From Flavobacterium aquidurense (GTDB taxonomy: Bacteria; Bacteroidota; Bacteroidia; Flavobacteriales; Flavobacteriaceae): DNA of 64,000 nt. Positions 15,458 through 24,825 of this stretch are shown piece after piece (within the stretch, counting starts at the first letter, position 1; each line of letters begins with the position of its first letter). Location of the stretch: positions 1-64,000 of the forward strand of contig NZ_JRLF01000006.1 in assembly GCF_001404985.1 (NCBI RefSeq), given 5' to 3'. Below the pieces are notes generated by a model. The model had not been told where the DNA came from and made no database searches. It was given only the letters and a program-made list of their open reading frames with translations. The position numbers were made by a program, and so were the translations under genes.

Positions 15458-17911
15458 ATGTCAAACCATAAAATACTCACAATTGACAATCTGTCACTTC
15501 AAGAATTTGATTCGGAAGCAGAATTGATTCCATTATTAACTCCGGAAGACGAGGAGGAAATGAACAATGAAGAGCTTCCTCTTTCGTTACCAATTTTGCC
15601 TTTACGTAATACGGTTTTATTTCCCGGAGTTGTTATTCCAATTTCTGCCGGAAGAGATAAATCGATTAAATTAATAAACGATGCTAATGCCGGCGGAAAA
15701 ATCATTGGAGTAGTTTCTCAAATTAATGAAGAAGACGAAGATCCATCAAAAGATGATATTCATAAAATAGGAACTGTAGCAAGAATTCTACGTGTTTTAA
15801 AAATGCCTGACGGAAACGTTACGGTAATTTTACAAGGAAAAAAACGTTTTGAAATAGACGAAGTCGTTTCAGAAGAACCTTACATTACTGCAACAATTAA
15901 AGAAGTTTCAGAAGAACGTCCGGAAGAAAATGATACAGAGTTTACGGCTATTTTAGATTCTGTAAAAGAATTGGCAATTCAGATTATTAAGGAGAGTCCA
16001 AACATTCCTTCTGAAGCTACTTTTGCGATTAAAAATATTGAAAGCCAGTCGTTTTTGATCAATTTTGTTTCTTCTAATATGAATTTATCGGTAAAAGAGA
16101 AGCAAGGTTTGTTATCGATAAACGGATTAAAAGAAAGAGCGCTTGAAACCTTGCGTTACATGAACGTAGAGCTGCAAAAATTAGAATTGAAAAATGACAT
16201 TCAGTCAAAAGTTCGTTTTGATTTAGACCAGCAACAACGGGAGTATTTTCTTCACCAGCAAATGAAAACCATTCAGGAAGAATTGGGAGGTGTTTCGCAA
16301 GAGGAAGAAATGGACGAAATGGGACTGAAAGCGAAAACTAAAAAATGGGATGAAAAAACGCAAAAACATTTCGAAAAAGAATTGTCAAAAATGCGTAGAA
16401 TGAACCCGCAATCACCTGATTTTGGAATTCAGCGTAACTATTTAGAATTATTTTTAGAATTGCCCTGGGGTGAATATTCTAAAGATAAATTCGATTTAAA
16501 ACACGCTCAGAAAATATTAGATAAAGATCATTTTGGACTTGAAGAAGTTAAGAAAAGAATGATCGAACACCTGGCTGTTTTAAAACTTCGTAATGATATG
16601 AAATCGCCAATTATATGTTTGACAGGGCCTCCGGGAGTTGGTAAAACATCTATTGGGCGTTCAGTTGCCGAAGCTTTAGGGCGTGAATATGTACGCATTT
16701 CGTTAGGTGGTTTACGTGACGAAGCAGAAATTCGCGGACACAGAAAAACGTATATTGGTGCAATGCCGGGAAGAATTATCCAAAGTTTAAAGAAAGCCGG
16801 AACTTCGAATCCAGTTTTTATTTTAGATGAAATCGATAAACTTTCAAGCGGAAATAGCGGAGATCCATCTTCTGCATTATTAGAAGTTTTAGATCCGGAA
16901 CAAAACAATGCTTTTTATGACAATTTCCTCGAAATGGGATATGATTTGTCTAAAGTAATGTTTATTGCAACATCTAATAATATGTCTACCATTCAGCCTG
17001 CTTTGCGTGACAGAATGGAAGTGATTAAAATGTCAGGATATACGATTGAAGAAAAAGTAGAAATTGCAAAAAGACATCTTTTTCCAAAACAATTGGAAGC
17101 GCATGGATTAACAGCTAAGGATTTGACAATTGGTAAAAAACAATTAGAGAAAATCGTAGAAGGATATACACGCGAATCCGGTGTTCGTAACTTAGAAACT
17201 AAAATTGCTCAGGTTATTCGTAATGCAGCAAAATCAGTTGCGATGGAAGAGGAGTATAATAAAAAAGTTACTGATGAAGATATCATCAAAGTTTTGGGTG
17301 TACCGAGATTAGAACGCGATAAATATGAAAATAATGATGTTGCCGGAGTTGTTACAGGTTTAGCCTGGACAAGTGTTGGTGGAGATATATTATTTATTGA
17401 ATCCTTAATATCTGAAGGAAAAGGTTCATTGACCATTACTGGAAATTTAGGTAATGTGATGAAAGAATCGGCTACAATTGCTTTAGAATACATTAAGGCA
17501 AATGCTAAAAAGTTAGGCTTAGGTGTTGAATTGTTCCAAAAATATAATATTCACTTACACGTTCCTGAAGGTGCAACACCAAAAGACGGTCCAAGTGCAG
17601 GTATAGCAATGTTGACTTCTTTGGTTTCTTTACTGACTCAAAAGAAAGTTAAGAAAAGCCTGGCTATGACTGGTGAAATTACACTTCGTGGAAAAGTTTT
17701 ACCAGTTGGAGGTATAAAAGAAAAAATCTTAGCAGCAAAAAGAGCTAATATTAAAGAGATTATTTTATGTCATGAAAATAAAAGTGATATCGATGAAATT
17801 AAAGCTGAATATTTAGAAGGTTTGACTTTTCATTATGTGAAAGAAATGAGCGAAGTTCTTGCTTTGGCTTTGACTGATCAAAATGCTAAAAATGCAAAAG
17901 TCCTTAAATAA
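15458..17911 (+). CDS. lon: ATP-dependent protease Lon
   Basis: An 817-residue cytoplasmic AAA+ protease that degrades misfolded and regulatory proteins. The N-terminal LON substrate domain starts at [13 protein letters not shown]. The Walker A motif is GPPGVGKTS and the Walker B is [10 protein letters not shown]. The proteolytic domain has the catalytic Ser in [12 protein letters not shown] and the catalytic Lys in [15 protein letters not shown]. Length is typical. The gene is monocistronic, with a 286-bp upstream gap and a hairpin terminator downstream. No heat-shock promoter could be recognised by eye. Confidence 0.97.
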   Translation: MSNHKILTIDNLSLQEFDSEAELIPLLTPEDEEEMNNEELPLSLPILPLRNTVLFPGVVIPISAGRDKSIKLINDANAGGKIIGVVSQINEEDEDPSKDDIHKIGTVARILRVLKMPDGNVTVILQGKKRFEIDEVVSEEPYITATIKEVSEERPEENDTEFTAILDSVKELAIQIIKESPNIPSEATFAIKNIESQSFLINFVSSNMNLSVKEKQGLLSINGLKERALETLRYMNVELQKLELKNDIQSKVRFDLDQQQREYFLHQQMKTIQEELGGVSQEEEMDEMGLKAKTKKWDEKTQKHFEKELSKMRRMNPQSPDFGIQRNYLELFLELPWGEYSKDKFDLKHAQKILDKDHFGLEEVKKRMIEHLAVLKLRNDMKSPIICLTGPPGVGKTSIGRSVAEALGREYVRISLGGLRDEAEIRGHRKTYIGAMPGRIIQSLKKAGTSNPVFILDEIDKLSSGNSGDPSSALLEVLDPEQNNAFYDNFLEMGYDLSKVMFIATSNNMSTIQPALRDRMEVIKMSGYTIEEKVEIAKRHLFPKQLEAHGLTAKDLTIGKKQLEKIVEGYTRESGVRNLETKIAQVIRNAAKSVAMEEEYNKKVTDEDIIKVLGVPRLERDKYENNDVAGVVTGLAWTSVGGDILFIESLISEGKGSLTITGNLGNVMKESATIALEYIKANAKKLGLGVELFQKYNIHLHVPEGATPKDGPSAGIAMLTSLVSLLTQKKVKKSLAMTGEITLRGKVLPVGGIKEKILAAKRANIKEIILCHENKSDIDEIKAEYLEGLTFHYVKEMSEVLALALTDQNAKNAKVLK

Positions 17912-17933
17912 ACTTAATTAAGTTCTAATATTT

Positions 17934-17980
17934 AAATTCCAAATTCAATCTTAAATTTAAGATCAGAATTTGGAATTTTT
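17934..17980 (+). terminator. intrinsic terminator after lon
   Basis: Arms AAATTCCAAATTC and GAATTTGGAATTT pair around a 19-base loop that itself contains the palindrome TTAAATTTAA, and a T-run follows. The stem is AT-rich, so this is a somewhat weak terminator. Confidence 0.6.
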
Positions 17981-18128
17981 AATTTAATTTATATTGTTTT
18001 TTTAAAATTTGAACCTTAAAAATTTGGTATAATTATTGATTTTCAAATAGTTAATAAAATTATTTTATAAGTTATATAATTTTATATTTGTATTTGCGTT
18101 ATTCCCATATAGGAATCGCCCCAAAAGC

Positions 18129-19148
18129 ATGTTAAAACGATTTGTTTTACTTTTTTTTATTTTAGTTTGTTCGATTTCTTTCGGACAAATTGGAGGACGT
18201 TACACCTATCAGTTTCTTAATTTAACGACTTCACCAAGGCAGGCAGCGTTAGGAGGGAAGACGATAACAATTTATGATGAAGACGTCAATCAAGCGATGT
18301 CTAATCCAGCAGCTTTAAATGAAGACATGGACAATCACCTGGCGATGAATTATGGTAGTTACTACGGAGAAGCTTCTTATGGAACAGCTTCTTATGCATA
18401 TACTTACGACAGGCACGTACAAACTTTTTATGCTGGAGTAAGTTATGTAAACTACGGTTCATTTGAAGGTTATGATGAAAACGGTCAGGCTACTTCAGAT
18501 TTTACCGGGAGCGAGGGCGCATTATCATTGGGGTATGCTTATAATATTCCTTACACAGACATACATGTAGGAGCAAATGCCAAGTTAATAACTTCAACTT
18601 TAGAAAGTTATAATTCGATTGGTGGAGCAATTGATGTGGGAATTATGTATGAAATTCAAAAAAATAATGTAAATTTGGCCCTGGTATTTAGAAATATTGG
18701 TACACAATTTACTACTTATTCAGGAATACAAGAGAATTTGCCCTTTGAAATCATTGCCGGTGTTTCGCAAGAATTAGAACATGTACCTATTCGTTGGCAT
18801 CTTACTTTAGAGAATTTGCAACAATGGAATATTTCTTTTTCGAATCCCGTTCGCAGCGAAACCAACATTGACGGGTCAACAAGTGAGGAAAAAGTTTCGT
18901 TCGTAAATAATGCTTTGAGGCATGTTATTTTTGGTGTTGAACTTTTCCCTCAGAAAGCATTTAATTTGCGTTTAGGATATAATTTTAGAAGAGCTGAAGA
19001 ATTAAGAATTGATGAACAACGTAATTTTTCAGGAATTTCATTAGGATTTGGTTTAAAAATAAATAAGTTAAAGTTTAATTATTCGTATTCGAGATATACA
19101 TTGGCAGCTAATACAAGTCTTTTTGGTCTAATTTTAAATTTTCAATAA
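18129..19148 (+). CDS. porQ: type IX secretion system protein PorQ
   Basis: A 339-residue outer-membrane beta-barrel protein of the PorV/PorQ (FadL-like) group, used with PorU/PorZ in attaching type IX secretion cargo at the surface. After a signal peptide ending CSISFGQ, the family-typical GGRYTYQFLNLTTSPRQAALGGK and NPAALNEDMDNHLAMNY are visible, with a C-terminal aromatic ending (ILNFQ). TATATTTG at 18083-18090 is a possible -7 element. It fits the three T9SS cargo genes at 27.9-37.2 kb. The next gene starts 4 bp later. Confidence 0.9.
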   Translation: MLKRFVLLFFILVCSISFGQIGGRYTYQFLNLTTSPRQAALGGKTITIYDEDVNQAMSNPAALNEDMDNHLAMNYGSYYGEASYGTASYAYTYDRHVQTFYAGVSYVNYGSFEGYDENGQATSDFTGSEGALSLGYAYNIPYTDIHVGANAKLITSTLESYNSIGGAIDVGIMYEIQKNNVNLALVFRNIGTQFTTYSGIQENLPFEIIAGVSQELEHVPIRWHLTLENLQQWNISFSNPVRSETNIDGSTSEEKVSFVNNALRHVIFGVELFPQKAFNLRLGYNFRRAEELRIDEQRNFSGISLGFGLKINKLKFNYSYSRYTLAANTSLFGLILNFQ

Positions 19149-19152
19149 TTAT

Positions 19153-19755
19153 ATGAAAATATTTAGTTTATTGTTGTTTATGACTTTAGGTGTTTTAACG
19201 GGTTCAAAACACTATTACAAAAATGAAACTACTATTACCAGTCTAGAAATAGAAAGGATAAATACTAGAGTAAGCGAAATAAGAAACATGATTAGTATTG
19301 ATCCTAAATACAATACTAAAATTGCTTTTTTTGTTGACATGAGAATACCTTCAGGTAAAAATCGTTTTTTTGTTTATGACTTAGTAAACAATAAAATATT
19401 AGATCAGGGATTAGTAGCACACGGTTCAGGATCTGAAACCGGTGTTAAAGGAAGCTTGAAATTCAGTAACACGCCAAACTCTAATTGTACGGCATTAGGA
19501 AGATACGCTATCGGTAAATGTTATAAAGGCGGATTTGGAAAAGCGTATAGATTAAGCGGTTTAGATGAAACTAATAGCAATGCCTTATCTAGAGCTATCG
19601 TTTTACATTACTATTCAGCTGTACCTTATGATGAACAAGATTATTATATCAGTAATAGTCATGGTTGTCCAATGGTCAACGAGCAATTCTTCAAGAGAAT
19701 AGAAAAGTATATTGATACTTCAAAATCAAATATTATTCTGGATATCTATTACTAG
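19153..19755 (+). CDS. L,D-transpeptidase-family (YkuD_2-like) protein, copy 1
   Basis: A 200-residue exported protein resembling the YkuD_2 murein L,D-transpeptidase catalytic family. The N-terminus is a signal/anchor. The core has AFFVDMRIPSGKNRFFVYDL, VAHGSGSETG, a conserved His in VLHYYSAVP (152) and the nucleophile motif SHGCPMVN (Cys172). Such enzymes act on periplasmic peptidoglycan, though biochemical evidence for this subfamily is thin. It starts 4 bp after porQ and is followed by a paralog. A complete catalytic triad appears present. Confidence 0.8.
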   Translation: MKIFSLLLFMTLGVLTGSKHYYKNETTITSLEIERINTRVSEIRNMISIDPKYNTKIAFFVDMRIPSGKNRFFVYDLVNNKILDQGLVAHGSGSETGVKGSLKFSNTPNSNCTALGRYAIGKCYKGGFGKAYRLSGLDETNSNALSRAIVLHYYSAVPYDEQDYYISNSHGCPMVNEQFFKRIEKYIDTSKSNIILDIYY

Positions 19756-19867
19756 AATCCTTTATTGCTTACAATTTTTTATTTCAATTTCCGTTGGTTT
19801 ATTTATCAATGGCTACTTCAATTTTGTTTTTAATTTATAATTTAGTTTTTTAATCCGTTGCATTAGT

Positions 19868-20467
19868 ATGAAGAAGATATTTTTTGTTTTTCTTTTAATA
19901 CTGATTGTTGGCTTTGGATATAGAATCGTTTTTAGTACGGAAACTTTTTTATCAAATAATAAAAGTATTGATATTGCACAAATCAATGCAGTAAAAAAGT
20001 TGATAAACAGTAATTCAAAATACAATAATAGAATAGCTTTTTTTATTGATATGAAAATACCTTCTGGTCAGAATCGTTTTTTTGTTTATAATTTAAAGCT
20101 AAATAAAATTATTGACAGTGGATTGGTTGCTCATGGCTCTGGTTCTGAGACCAAAATAAAAGGGAAACTAAAATTTAGCAATGTCCCAAATTCATTAAGT
20201 ACTTCACTGGGTAAATATTCAATTGGAAACCATTATAAAGGTAAGTTTGGAAAAGCTTACAAATTGTACGGATTAGATACAACTAATAGCAATGCCTTTA
20301 TTCGGGATATTGTGTTTCATTATTATTTTGATGTTCCATATAAAGAACAGGATAACTATATTTGCAACAGTTATGGCTGTCCTATGGTAAACAAAAGATA
20401 TTTTGACCGAATGGTTGCAATAATAGATAACTCAAAATCAAATATTGTGATGAGTATTTATTATTAA
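19868..20467 (+). CDS. L,D-transpeptidase-family (YkuD_2-like) protein, copy 2
   Basis: A 199-residue paralog of the preceding gene, sharing long blocks (FFIDMKIPSGQNRFFVYNL, VAHGSGSETK, NSNAFIRDIVFHYYFDVPY). The catalytic Cys171 and His151 remain, but the normally S-H/T-G-C nucleophile motif reads S-Y-G-C here (Tyr169). The enzyme may be altered or inactive, or the position may be tolerant. A signal/anchor lies at the N-terminus. It sits 112 bp after copy 1 and 36 bp before cmk, so both copies lie between porQ and cmk. Confidence 0.75.
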   Translation: MKKIFFVFLLILIVGFGYRIVFSTETFLSNNKSIDIAQINAVKKLINSNSKYNNRIAFFIDMKIPSGQNRFFVYNLKLNKIIDSGLVAHGSGSETKIKGKLKFSNVPNSLSTSLGKYSIGNHYKGKFGKAYKLYGLDTTNSNAFIRDIVFHYYFDVPYKEQDNYICNSYGCPMVNKRYFDRMVAIIDNSKSNIVMSIYY

Positions 20468-20503
20468 AAACCTTAATTGTATTAAACTTTAAACTATAAA
20501 AAA

Positions 20504-21196
20504 TTGAAAAAAATAACCATTGCAATTGATGGGTTCTCATCAACAGGAAAAAGCACTTTGGCAAAACAATTAGCAAAAGAGCTGCAATATGTTTATGTAG
20601 ACACCGGAGCAATGTATCGTGCAGTTGCCTATTTTGCAATGCAAAATGAGTTTATAAAAGCTGATTTTTTTGACAAAAAAGCACTAATTGAAGTTTTGCC
20701 TAATATTCAGTTAGAATTTAAATTCAATCCTGATTTGGGTTTTGCCGAAATGTACTTAAATGGTGAAAATGTTGAAAAACAAATTAGAACTATTGAGGTT
20801 TCTAACTTTGTAAGTAAAGTGGCCGAAGTTTCTGAGGTACGTTCTAAATTAGTTGAACAACAACAGGAAATGGGAAAAAACAAAGCTATTGTTATGGATG
20901 GAAGAGATATAGGAACGGTTGTTTTTCCGAATGCAGAGCTTAAAATTTTCATGACTGCCAGTGCAGAAACCCGCGCTCAAAGACGTTTTGATGAACTGCA
21001 GCAAAAAGGCGATAATGTATCGTATGAAGACGTTTTAAAAAATGTTGTCGAAAGAGATCATATAGATACACACCGTGAAGATTCTCCTTTAGTGATTGCA
21101 GATGATGCTATAGAAATAGATAATTCTTACTTAAGTAGAGAAGAACAGTTCGCTGCCGTTTTAGAATTAGTAAATGATGTTGTAAAAACGAATTAA
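20504..21196 (+). CDS. cmk: (d)CMP kinase
   Basis: A 230-residue nucleotide kinase that phosphorylates CMP and dCMP. The P-loop is GFSSTGKSTLAKQLA, the substrate region is YVDTGAMYRAVAYFA, and VMDGRDIGTVVFPNAELKIFMTAS is the family core. The only start that fits the conserved N-terminus MKKITIAIDG is a TTG at 20504; there is no ATG upstream in frame. Length is normal. It follows the second transpeptidase-like gene by 36 bp and may be co-transcribed with it. Confidence 0.95.
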   Translation: MKKITIAIDGFSSTGKSTLAKQLAKELQYVYVDTGAMYRAVAYFAMQNEFIKADFFDKKALIEVLPNIQLEFKFNPDLGFAEMYLNGENVEKQIRTIEVSNFVSKVAEVSEVRSKLVEQQQEMGKNKAIVMDGRDIGTVVFPNAELKIFMTASAETRAQRRFDELQQKGDNVSYEDVLKNVVERDHIDTHREDSPLVIADDAIEIDNSYLSREEQFAAVLELVNDVVKTN

Positions 21197-21266
21197 ATTT
21201 TTGTAGATATTTATTTTAATGGTAGTTTTACCGCTTCATTTATTATTTTAAAGACAATTTCATCAT

Positions 21267-22643
21267 ATGGGAATTAAAAACAGGTTGATTATAATGAGCT
21301 TTCTTCAATTTTTTGTTTGGGGAGCCTGGCTTATAACAATTGGAAATTATTGGTTTGGAACAAAAAATTGGGAAGGAACCCAGTTTGGTCTTGTTTTCGG
21401 AACCATGGGAATTGCTTCTTTATTTATGCCTACTCTTACCGGAATCATTGCCGACAGATGGGTAAATGCTGAAAAATTATATGGCTTGTTACATATATTT
21501 TATGCAGCAGTTTTATTTGGTATTGCACAAGTGACTACACCGGATAATTTTATATACGTAATGTTTGCAGCAATGTGTTGTTATATGCCAACAATTGCAT
21601 TAAGTAATTCAATTTCGTATACTTCGCTAAAACTGAATAACAAAAATATAGTAAAAGATTTTCCGCCTATTCGTGTTTGGGGAACTATTGGTTTTATCGC
21701 CGCTATGTGGATTACTAATTTAAGTGGAAGTAAAGCAACTGAATATCAGTTTTATATTGCCGGAGTTGGTGCGTTAATTCTTGGAATTTATGCTTTTACA
21801 TTACCAAAATGTAAGCCACAACGTTTGACAAAAGAAGATGCTACATTAACAGAAACTTTAGGCTTAGAAGCTTTTAAATTATTTGGAAATTATAAAATGG
21901 CTTTGTTTTTCGTATTTTCTATGTTTTTAGGAGGTGCATTGCAATTAACAAATGCTTATGGAGACGTGTTCTTAGATGAGTTTAAACATTTTCCTAAATA
22001 TGCTGATTCTTTCGTAATCAAATATTCGACTATTATTATGTCGATTTCTCAAGTATCAGAAACTTTATTCATTTTAGCAATTCCGTTTTTCTTACGACGT
22101 TTTGGAATCAAACAAGTAATGCTTATTAGTATGCTTGCCTGGGTATTACGTTTTGGATTATTTGCTTTTGGAGATCCGGTAGGAGGTTTATGGATGATTA
22201 TTTTGTCTTGTATAGTATACGGGATGGCATTTGACTTCTTTAATATTTCAGGTTCTTTATTTGTAGAAAGCAATACAGATTCTAAGATACGTTCCTCTGC
22301 TCAGGGATTATTTATGATGATGACAAATGGAGTAGGAGCAGTTTTAGGAAGTTTAACTTCAGGTTGGGCAATTGATCGTTTTTTTACAAAATCATTTCAT
22401 AATACGACGGAGTTGGCTGGGTTTTTACAAACAGATGCTACAAATTCTAAAATGTTAGATTTTGTAAAAGGTCAGGGAAATTCAATTTCTACTGATGGGA
22501 TTTTTACAAATCCAATTTTAATGAAAGACTGGCATACGATCTGGTTGTCTTTTGCAGCTTATGCTTTGGTTATCGCAATTGCTTTTGCAGTTTTGTTCAA
22601 ACATAAACATGATCCTAAGGAAATAGAAAATTTGAGTCATTAA
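21267..22643 (+). CDS. nucleoside permease (NupG-like MFS)
   Basis: A 458-residue protein with about 12 transmembrane segments of the nucleoside:proton symporter family (NHS). The N-terminal MSFLQFFVWGAWLITIGNYW, TGIIADRWVNAEKLYG and IRVWGTIGFIAAMW are characteristic, as is YGMAFDFFNISGSLFVES in the second half. It probably imports nucleosides across the inner membrane. It lies 70 bp after cmk, which fits a nucleotide-salvage link, and ends at a terminator. Confidence 0.88.
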   Translation: MGIKNRLIIMSFLQFFVWGAWLITIGNYWFGTKNWEGTQFGLVFGTMGIASLFMPTLTGIIADRWVNAEKLYGLLHIFYAAVLFGIAQVTTPDNFIYVMFAAMCCYMPTIALSNSISYTSLKLNNKNIVKDFPPIRVWGTIGFIAAMWITNLSGSKATEYQFYIAGVGALILGIYAFTLPKCKPQRLTKEDATLTETLGLEAFKLFGNYKMALFFVFSMFLGGALQLTNAYGDVFLDEFKHFPKYADSFVIKYSTIIMSISQVSETLFILAIPFFLRRFGIKQVMLISMLAWVLRFGLFAFGDPVGGLWMIILSCIVYGMAFDFFNISGSLFVESNTDSKIRSSAQGLFMMMTNGVGAVLGSLTSGWAIDRFFTKSFHNTTELAGFLQTDATNSKMLDFVKGQGNSISTDGIFTNPILMKDWHTIWLSFAAYALVIAIAFAVLFKHKHDPKEIENLSH

Positions 22644-22662
22644 GATTTTACAAATTATATTT

Positions 22663-22697
22663 AAAACCCGCTTTCTATTTATCGAAAACGGGTTTTT
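22663..22697 (+). terminator. intrinsic terminator after the nucleoside permease
   Basis: AAAACCCG pairs with CGGGTTTT around a partly paired loop (CTTTC with GAAAA), and a T-run follows. It lies 20 bp after the stop codon. Confidence 0.75.
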
Positions 22698-22714
22698 CTT
22701 TTTCTGTTTATATG

Positions 22715-22722
22715 TATATTTG
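22715..22722 (+). promoter_or_regulatory. -7 element TATATTTG of the first PH-like membrane protein gene
   Basis: Fits TAnnTTTG and lies 23 bp before the ATG at 22746, just after a terminator. No clear TTG partner is visible. Confidence 0.45.
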
Positions 22723-22745
22723 ATTATTCATCTTTAGGTAATACT

Positions 22746-23465
22746 ATGCAAAATCAACAAAAATCAATTCCACCTTTTAAGGCTGTCAGTTCAAAACCAA
22801 TATTATGGCTGAATTTTGTCTTTGGTTTATTTTGGGTGTGTTTTGTCCTTTTTTTCCTTGCAGGAATTGTCTTTTTACTTTTTAGCTCTTCTGAAGATAT
22901 GGGATTAGATGTAATAGCTTCTGTTTTTTTATTTCTTATATTTTTTATCGCTTTATCAGGAATAGTTATATTCTTAATTTGTTCAAGAAAAAAAATGTAT
23001 ACTAAAACTATAATTGATGAGAAAGGAATTCGTTATTTAAACACATTTAATAACAATATTGTCAAAGATTTACCATGGAATAGTTTTGCTAAAAGAGAAA
23101 TGCTTGAGCATGTTTTTGAAGCCCCAAAATATGATGTTAGTTCGAACACACCAATGAAGTCGCTTTTTGATCAGTTTTATTGGCCTGTTTTGATTGATAA
23201 TAAAGTAAAAATTCATGATGATGCTTTTTTAGGAAGGCATTTTTTTACTATGTTTTACGCGAATCGATTAGAGTTAATTAGAACATTTTTATTAGGAGTT
23301 AAACATTATAGACCTGATATTACTGTAGATCCCATTATTTTTACGAATCATTATATTAATACTGAAAACTATAGCATTGACTATAGTCAACGCAGAAATA
23401 CTGGAATTATAGCAGGATTACTTTTTGTAATTATATTAGCGGGTGCATATTATTTAATAGTCTAA
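22746..23465 (+). CDS. membrane protein of unknown function, paralog 1
   Basis: A 239-residue protein I do not recognise. It has two N-terminal transmembrane segments (about 18-45 and 52-80), a soluble middle and one C-terminal transmembrane segment. The middle part starts KTIIDEKGIRYLNTFNNN and continues to LPWNSFAKRE, a layout like small membrane PH-like (YcxB-type) domains. It is clearly paralogous to the gene at 24826-25626; shared blocks are PPFxAV, TIIDEKGIxYxNxFNN and LLGxxHYRPDxTxxPxIF. It ends 1 bp from the convergent DUF6708-like gene. Confidence 0.7.
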   Translation: MQNQQKSIPPFKAVSSKPILWLNFVFGLFWVCFVLFFLAGIVFLLFSSSEDMGLDVIASVFLFLIFFIALSGIVIFLICSRKKMYTKTIIDEKGIRYLNTFNNNIVKDLPWNSFAKREMLEHVFEAPKYDVSSNTPMKSLFDQFYWPVLIDNKVKIHDDAFLGRHFFTMFYANRLELIRTFLLGVKHYRPDITVDPIIFTNHYINTENYSIDYSQRRNTGIIAGLLFVIILAGAYYLIV

Positions 23466-23466
23466 A

Positions 23467-24396
23467 TTATCTATATCCTTCAGGATTTTTTCTTGAATCC
23501 AATATGTAAGGATCACTAAATTTAATTTTGCATTCATCTTCAATATCCTTGGCCCATACAGGTACTTTGCTTGTCCAGCGGTGAATAAAACGACCTATGA
23601 AAACTAATGCCAGAAACGGAGTTATTATTGTTTTTAAAACGGGCATTGATGCATATTCTGATGTTAATGCTATCCAGCCCTGATGAATGGTTTCGCGTTT
23701 GTCTGCAATGGGCAGATAATATTTCAAACCAGGTGCTTTGATTACTGCCGGAACACCATTTTCCATGTAGAGACGAATAAATTCCCAGTATTTTAAACAA
23801 TATCTTTCAATGACTGATGAATATCCTAAATTGAACATTTCCTTTACTGTTTGAGGATCTTTCATCACCAATCCGTAAATAGTATATGAACTATACCTTC
23901 CTCCAGTAAATTGTATGGTAAAATAAATTTCTTCCCACGGAATTGTTAGAACCGTATCATCACCACGAAATATATAAACCATTCGATTTTTGCGATTAAA
24001 ACGTATCGGGTAATGCGTGTAACGAAACCACTCACCAATTGTACAATAAAAAGCGATGGAACCAATAATAAACAATATTACAATCACAATAATAGAGAGG
24101 GTTGCCCAAAGCATTTCGGATTCGTCATGTCTATCCCAATTGGGGTCTGAGTACATCGAAATTGTTTCAAATAGAATGAAAACAATAATATATAGAAAAG
24201 GAACAAAACTAAGAATCCCAACCAAACTCAAAATGCCACGTTTTGTGTACATATAGTCAACCGTTTCCAGATAAGTAGAGTTCATTCGAATTACTCTGCC
24301 ATAAGCGTTAGGAGTTCCAAGAGCTTTATCGATGAGTAAACAATTAAAGCGTTCCTGATCTTTTAATTTGCGCTCCTTTTTTATTGTTGTAAACAT
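23467..24396 (-). CDS. DUF6708-like membrane protein
   Basis: A 309-residue protein with two central transmembrane segments (about 58-80 and 98-120) and one near 250-270. The blocks VIRMNSTYLETVDYMYTKRG, HYPIRFNRKNRMVYIFRGD and VLTIPWEEIYF resemble my recollection of DUF6708, a family I associate mostly with Proteobacteria and often with type VI secretion loci. That association is from memory and not tested. It is convergent with paralog 1 and divergent from paralog 2, so the three genes form a small accessory cluster. Function unknown. Confidence 0.6.
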   Translation of the reverse strand: MFTTIKKERKLKDQERFNCLLIDKALGTPNAYGRVIRMNSTYLETVDYMYTKRGILSLVGILSFVPFLYIIVFILFETISMYSDPNWDRHDESEMLWATLSIIVIVILFIIGSIAFYCTIGEWFRYTHYPIRFNRKNRMVYIFRGDDTVLTIPWEEIYFTIQFTGGRYSSYTIYGLVMKDPQTVKEMFNLGYSSVIERYCLKYWEFIRLYMENGVPAVIKAPGLKYYLPIADKRETIHQGWIALTSEYASMPVLKTIITPFLALVFIGRFIHRWTSKVPVWAKDIEDECKIKFSDPYILDSRKNPEGYR

Positions 24397-24598
24397 GGTT
24401 TAGAGGGAAAGGTTTATTTGGGGTTTTTAAAGGCCTGCAAAATTAATTTATCTAAATTCTTTGTTATGTCTCTATAAGACATAAATAAATCTGGAAATAT
24501 TAGAATAAGACAATTGCTAGGCTTTTATTAGCGAAGAATTTTTTATGAAAGTTTGAAATTTTTGGAATTTGCGGAAACCGGATACGGAAATTCATACT

Positions 24599-24633
24599 TA
24601 AACCCGACAGGTTTTTAAAACCTGTCGGGTTTA
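24599..24633. repeat. near-perfect palindrome (hairpin repeat)
   Basis: Two 17-nt arms, TAAACCCGACAGGTTTT and its exact complement, separated by one base. The core CCCGACAGG / CCTGTCGGG is a word I recognise as dispersed in Flavobacterium intergenic regions. It would form a very stable hairpin. It lies far from either gene end, so it is a repeat more likely than a terminator. Confidence 0.8.
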
Positions 24634-24703
24634 TTCTGATTACGGATTAAATCTTCGTCAAAGTTTCAGATTTAAATATAAAGATAGCTTCACATAGTAA
24701 AAA

Positions 24704-24729
24704 GGGCTTCGACTTCGCTCAGCCTGACA
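24704..24729 (+). repeat. dispersed GC-rich word (TTCGACTTCGCTCAGCCTGA core)
   Basis: A GC-rich block in an AT-rich gap, containing TTCGACTTCGCTCAGCCTGA. From memory, variants occur many times in Flavobacteriia intergenic DNA. Only one copy was seen in this window. Confidence 0.5.
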
Positions 24730-24825
24730 AGTAGGGTTGTTGAAAACGATAAAATTTCTAATCTTGTTTTTTATAGGTTTTTATTTACAATTTAAAGATT
24801 GTACATTTGCCTATAAAATTGCAAT

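Larger units (their letters stand above)
24397..24825. other. intergenic region rich in dispersed repeats
   Basis: This 429-bp gap contains no credible gene. It holds a near-perfect 35-nt palindrome (24599-24633), a second dispersed GC-rich word (24704-24729) and TACATTTG at 24802-24809, a plausible -7 element 17 bp before the ATG at 24826. A 61-codon frame starting with TTG at 24737 crosses into the next gene in another frame and is not credible. Confidence 0.6.
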
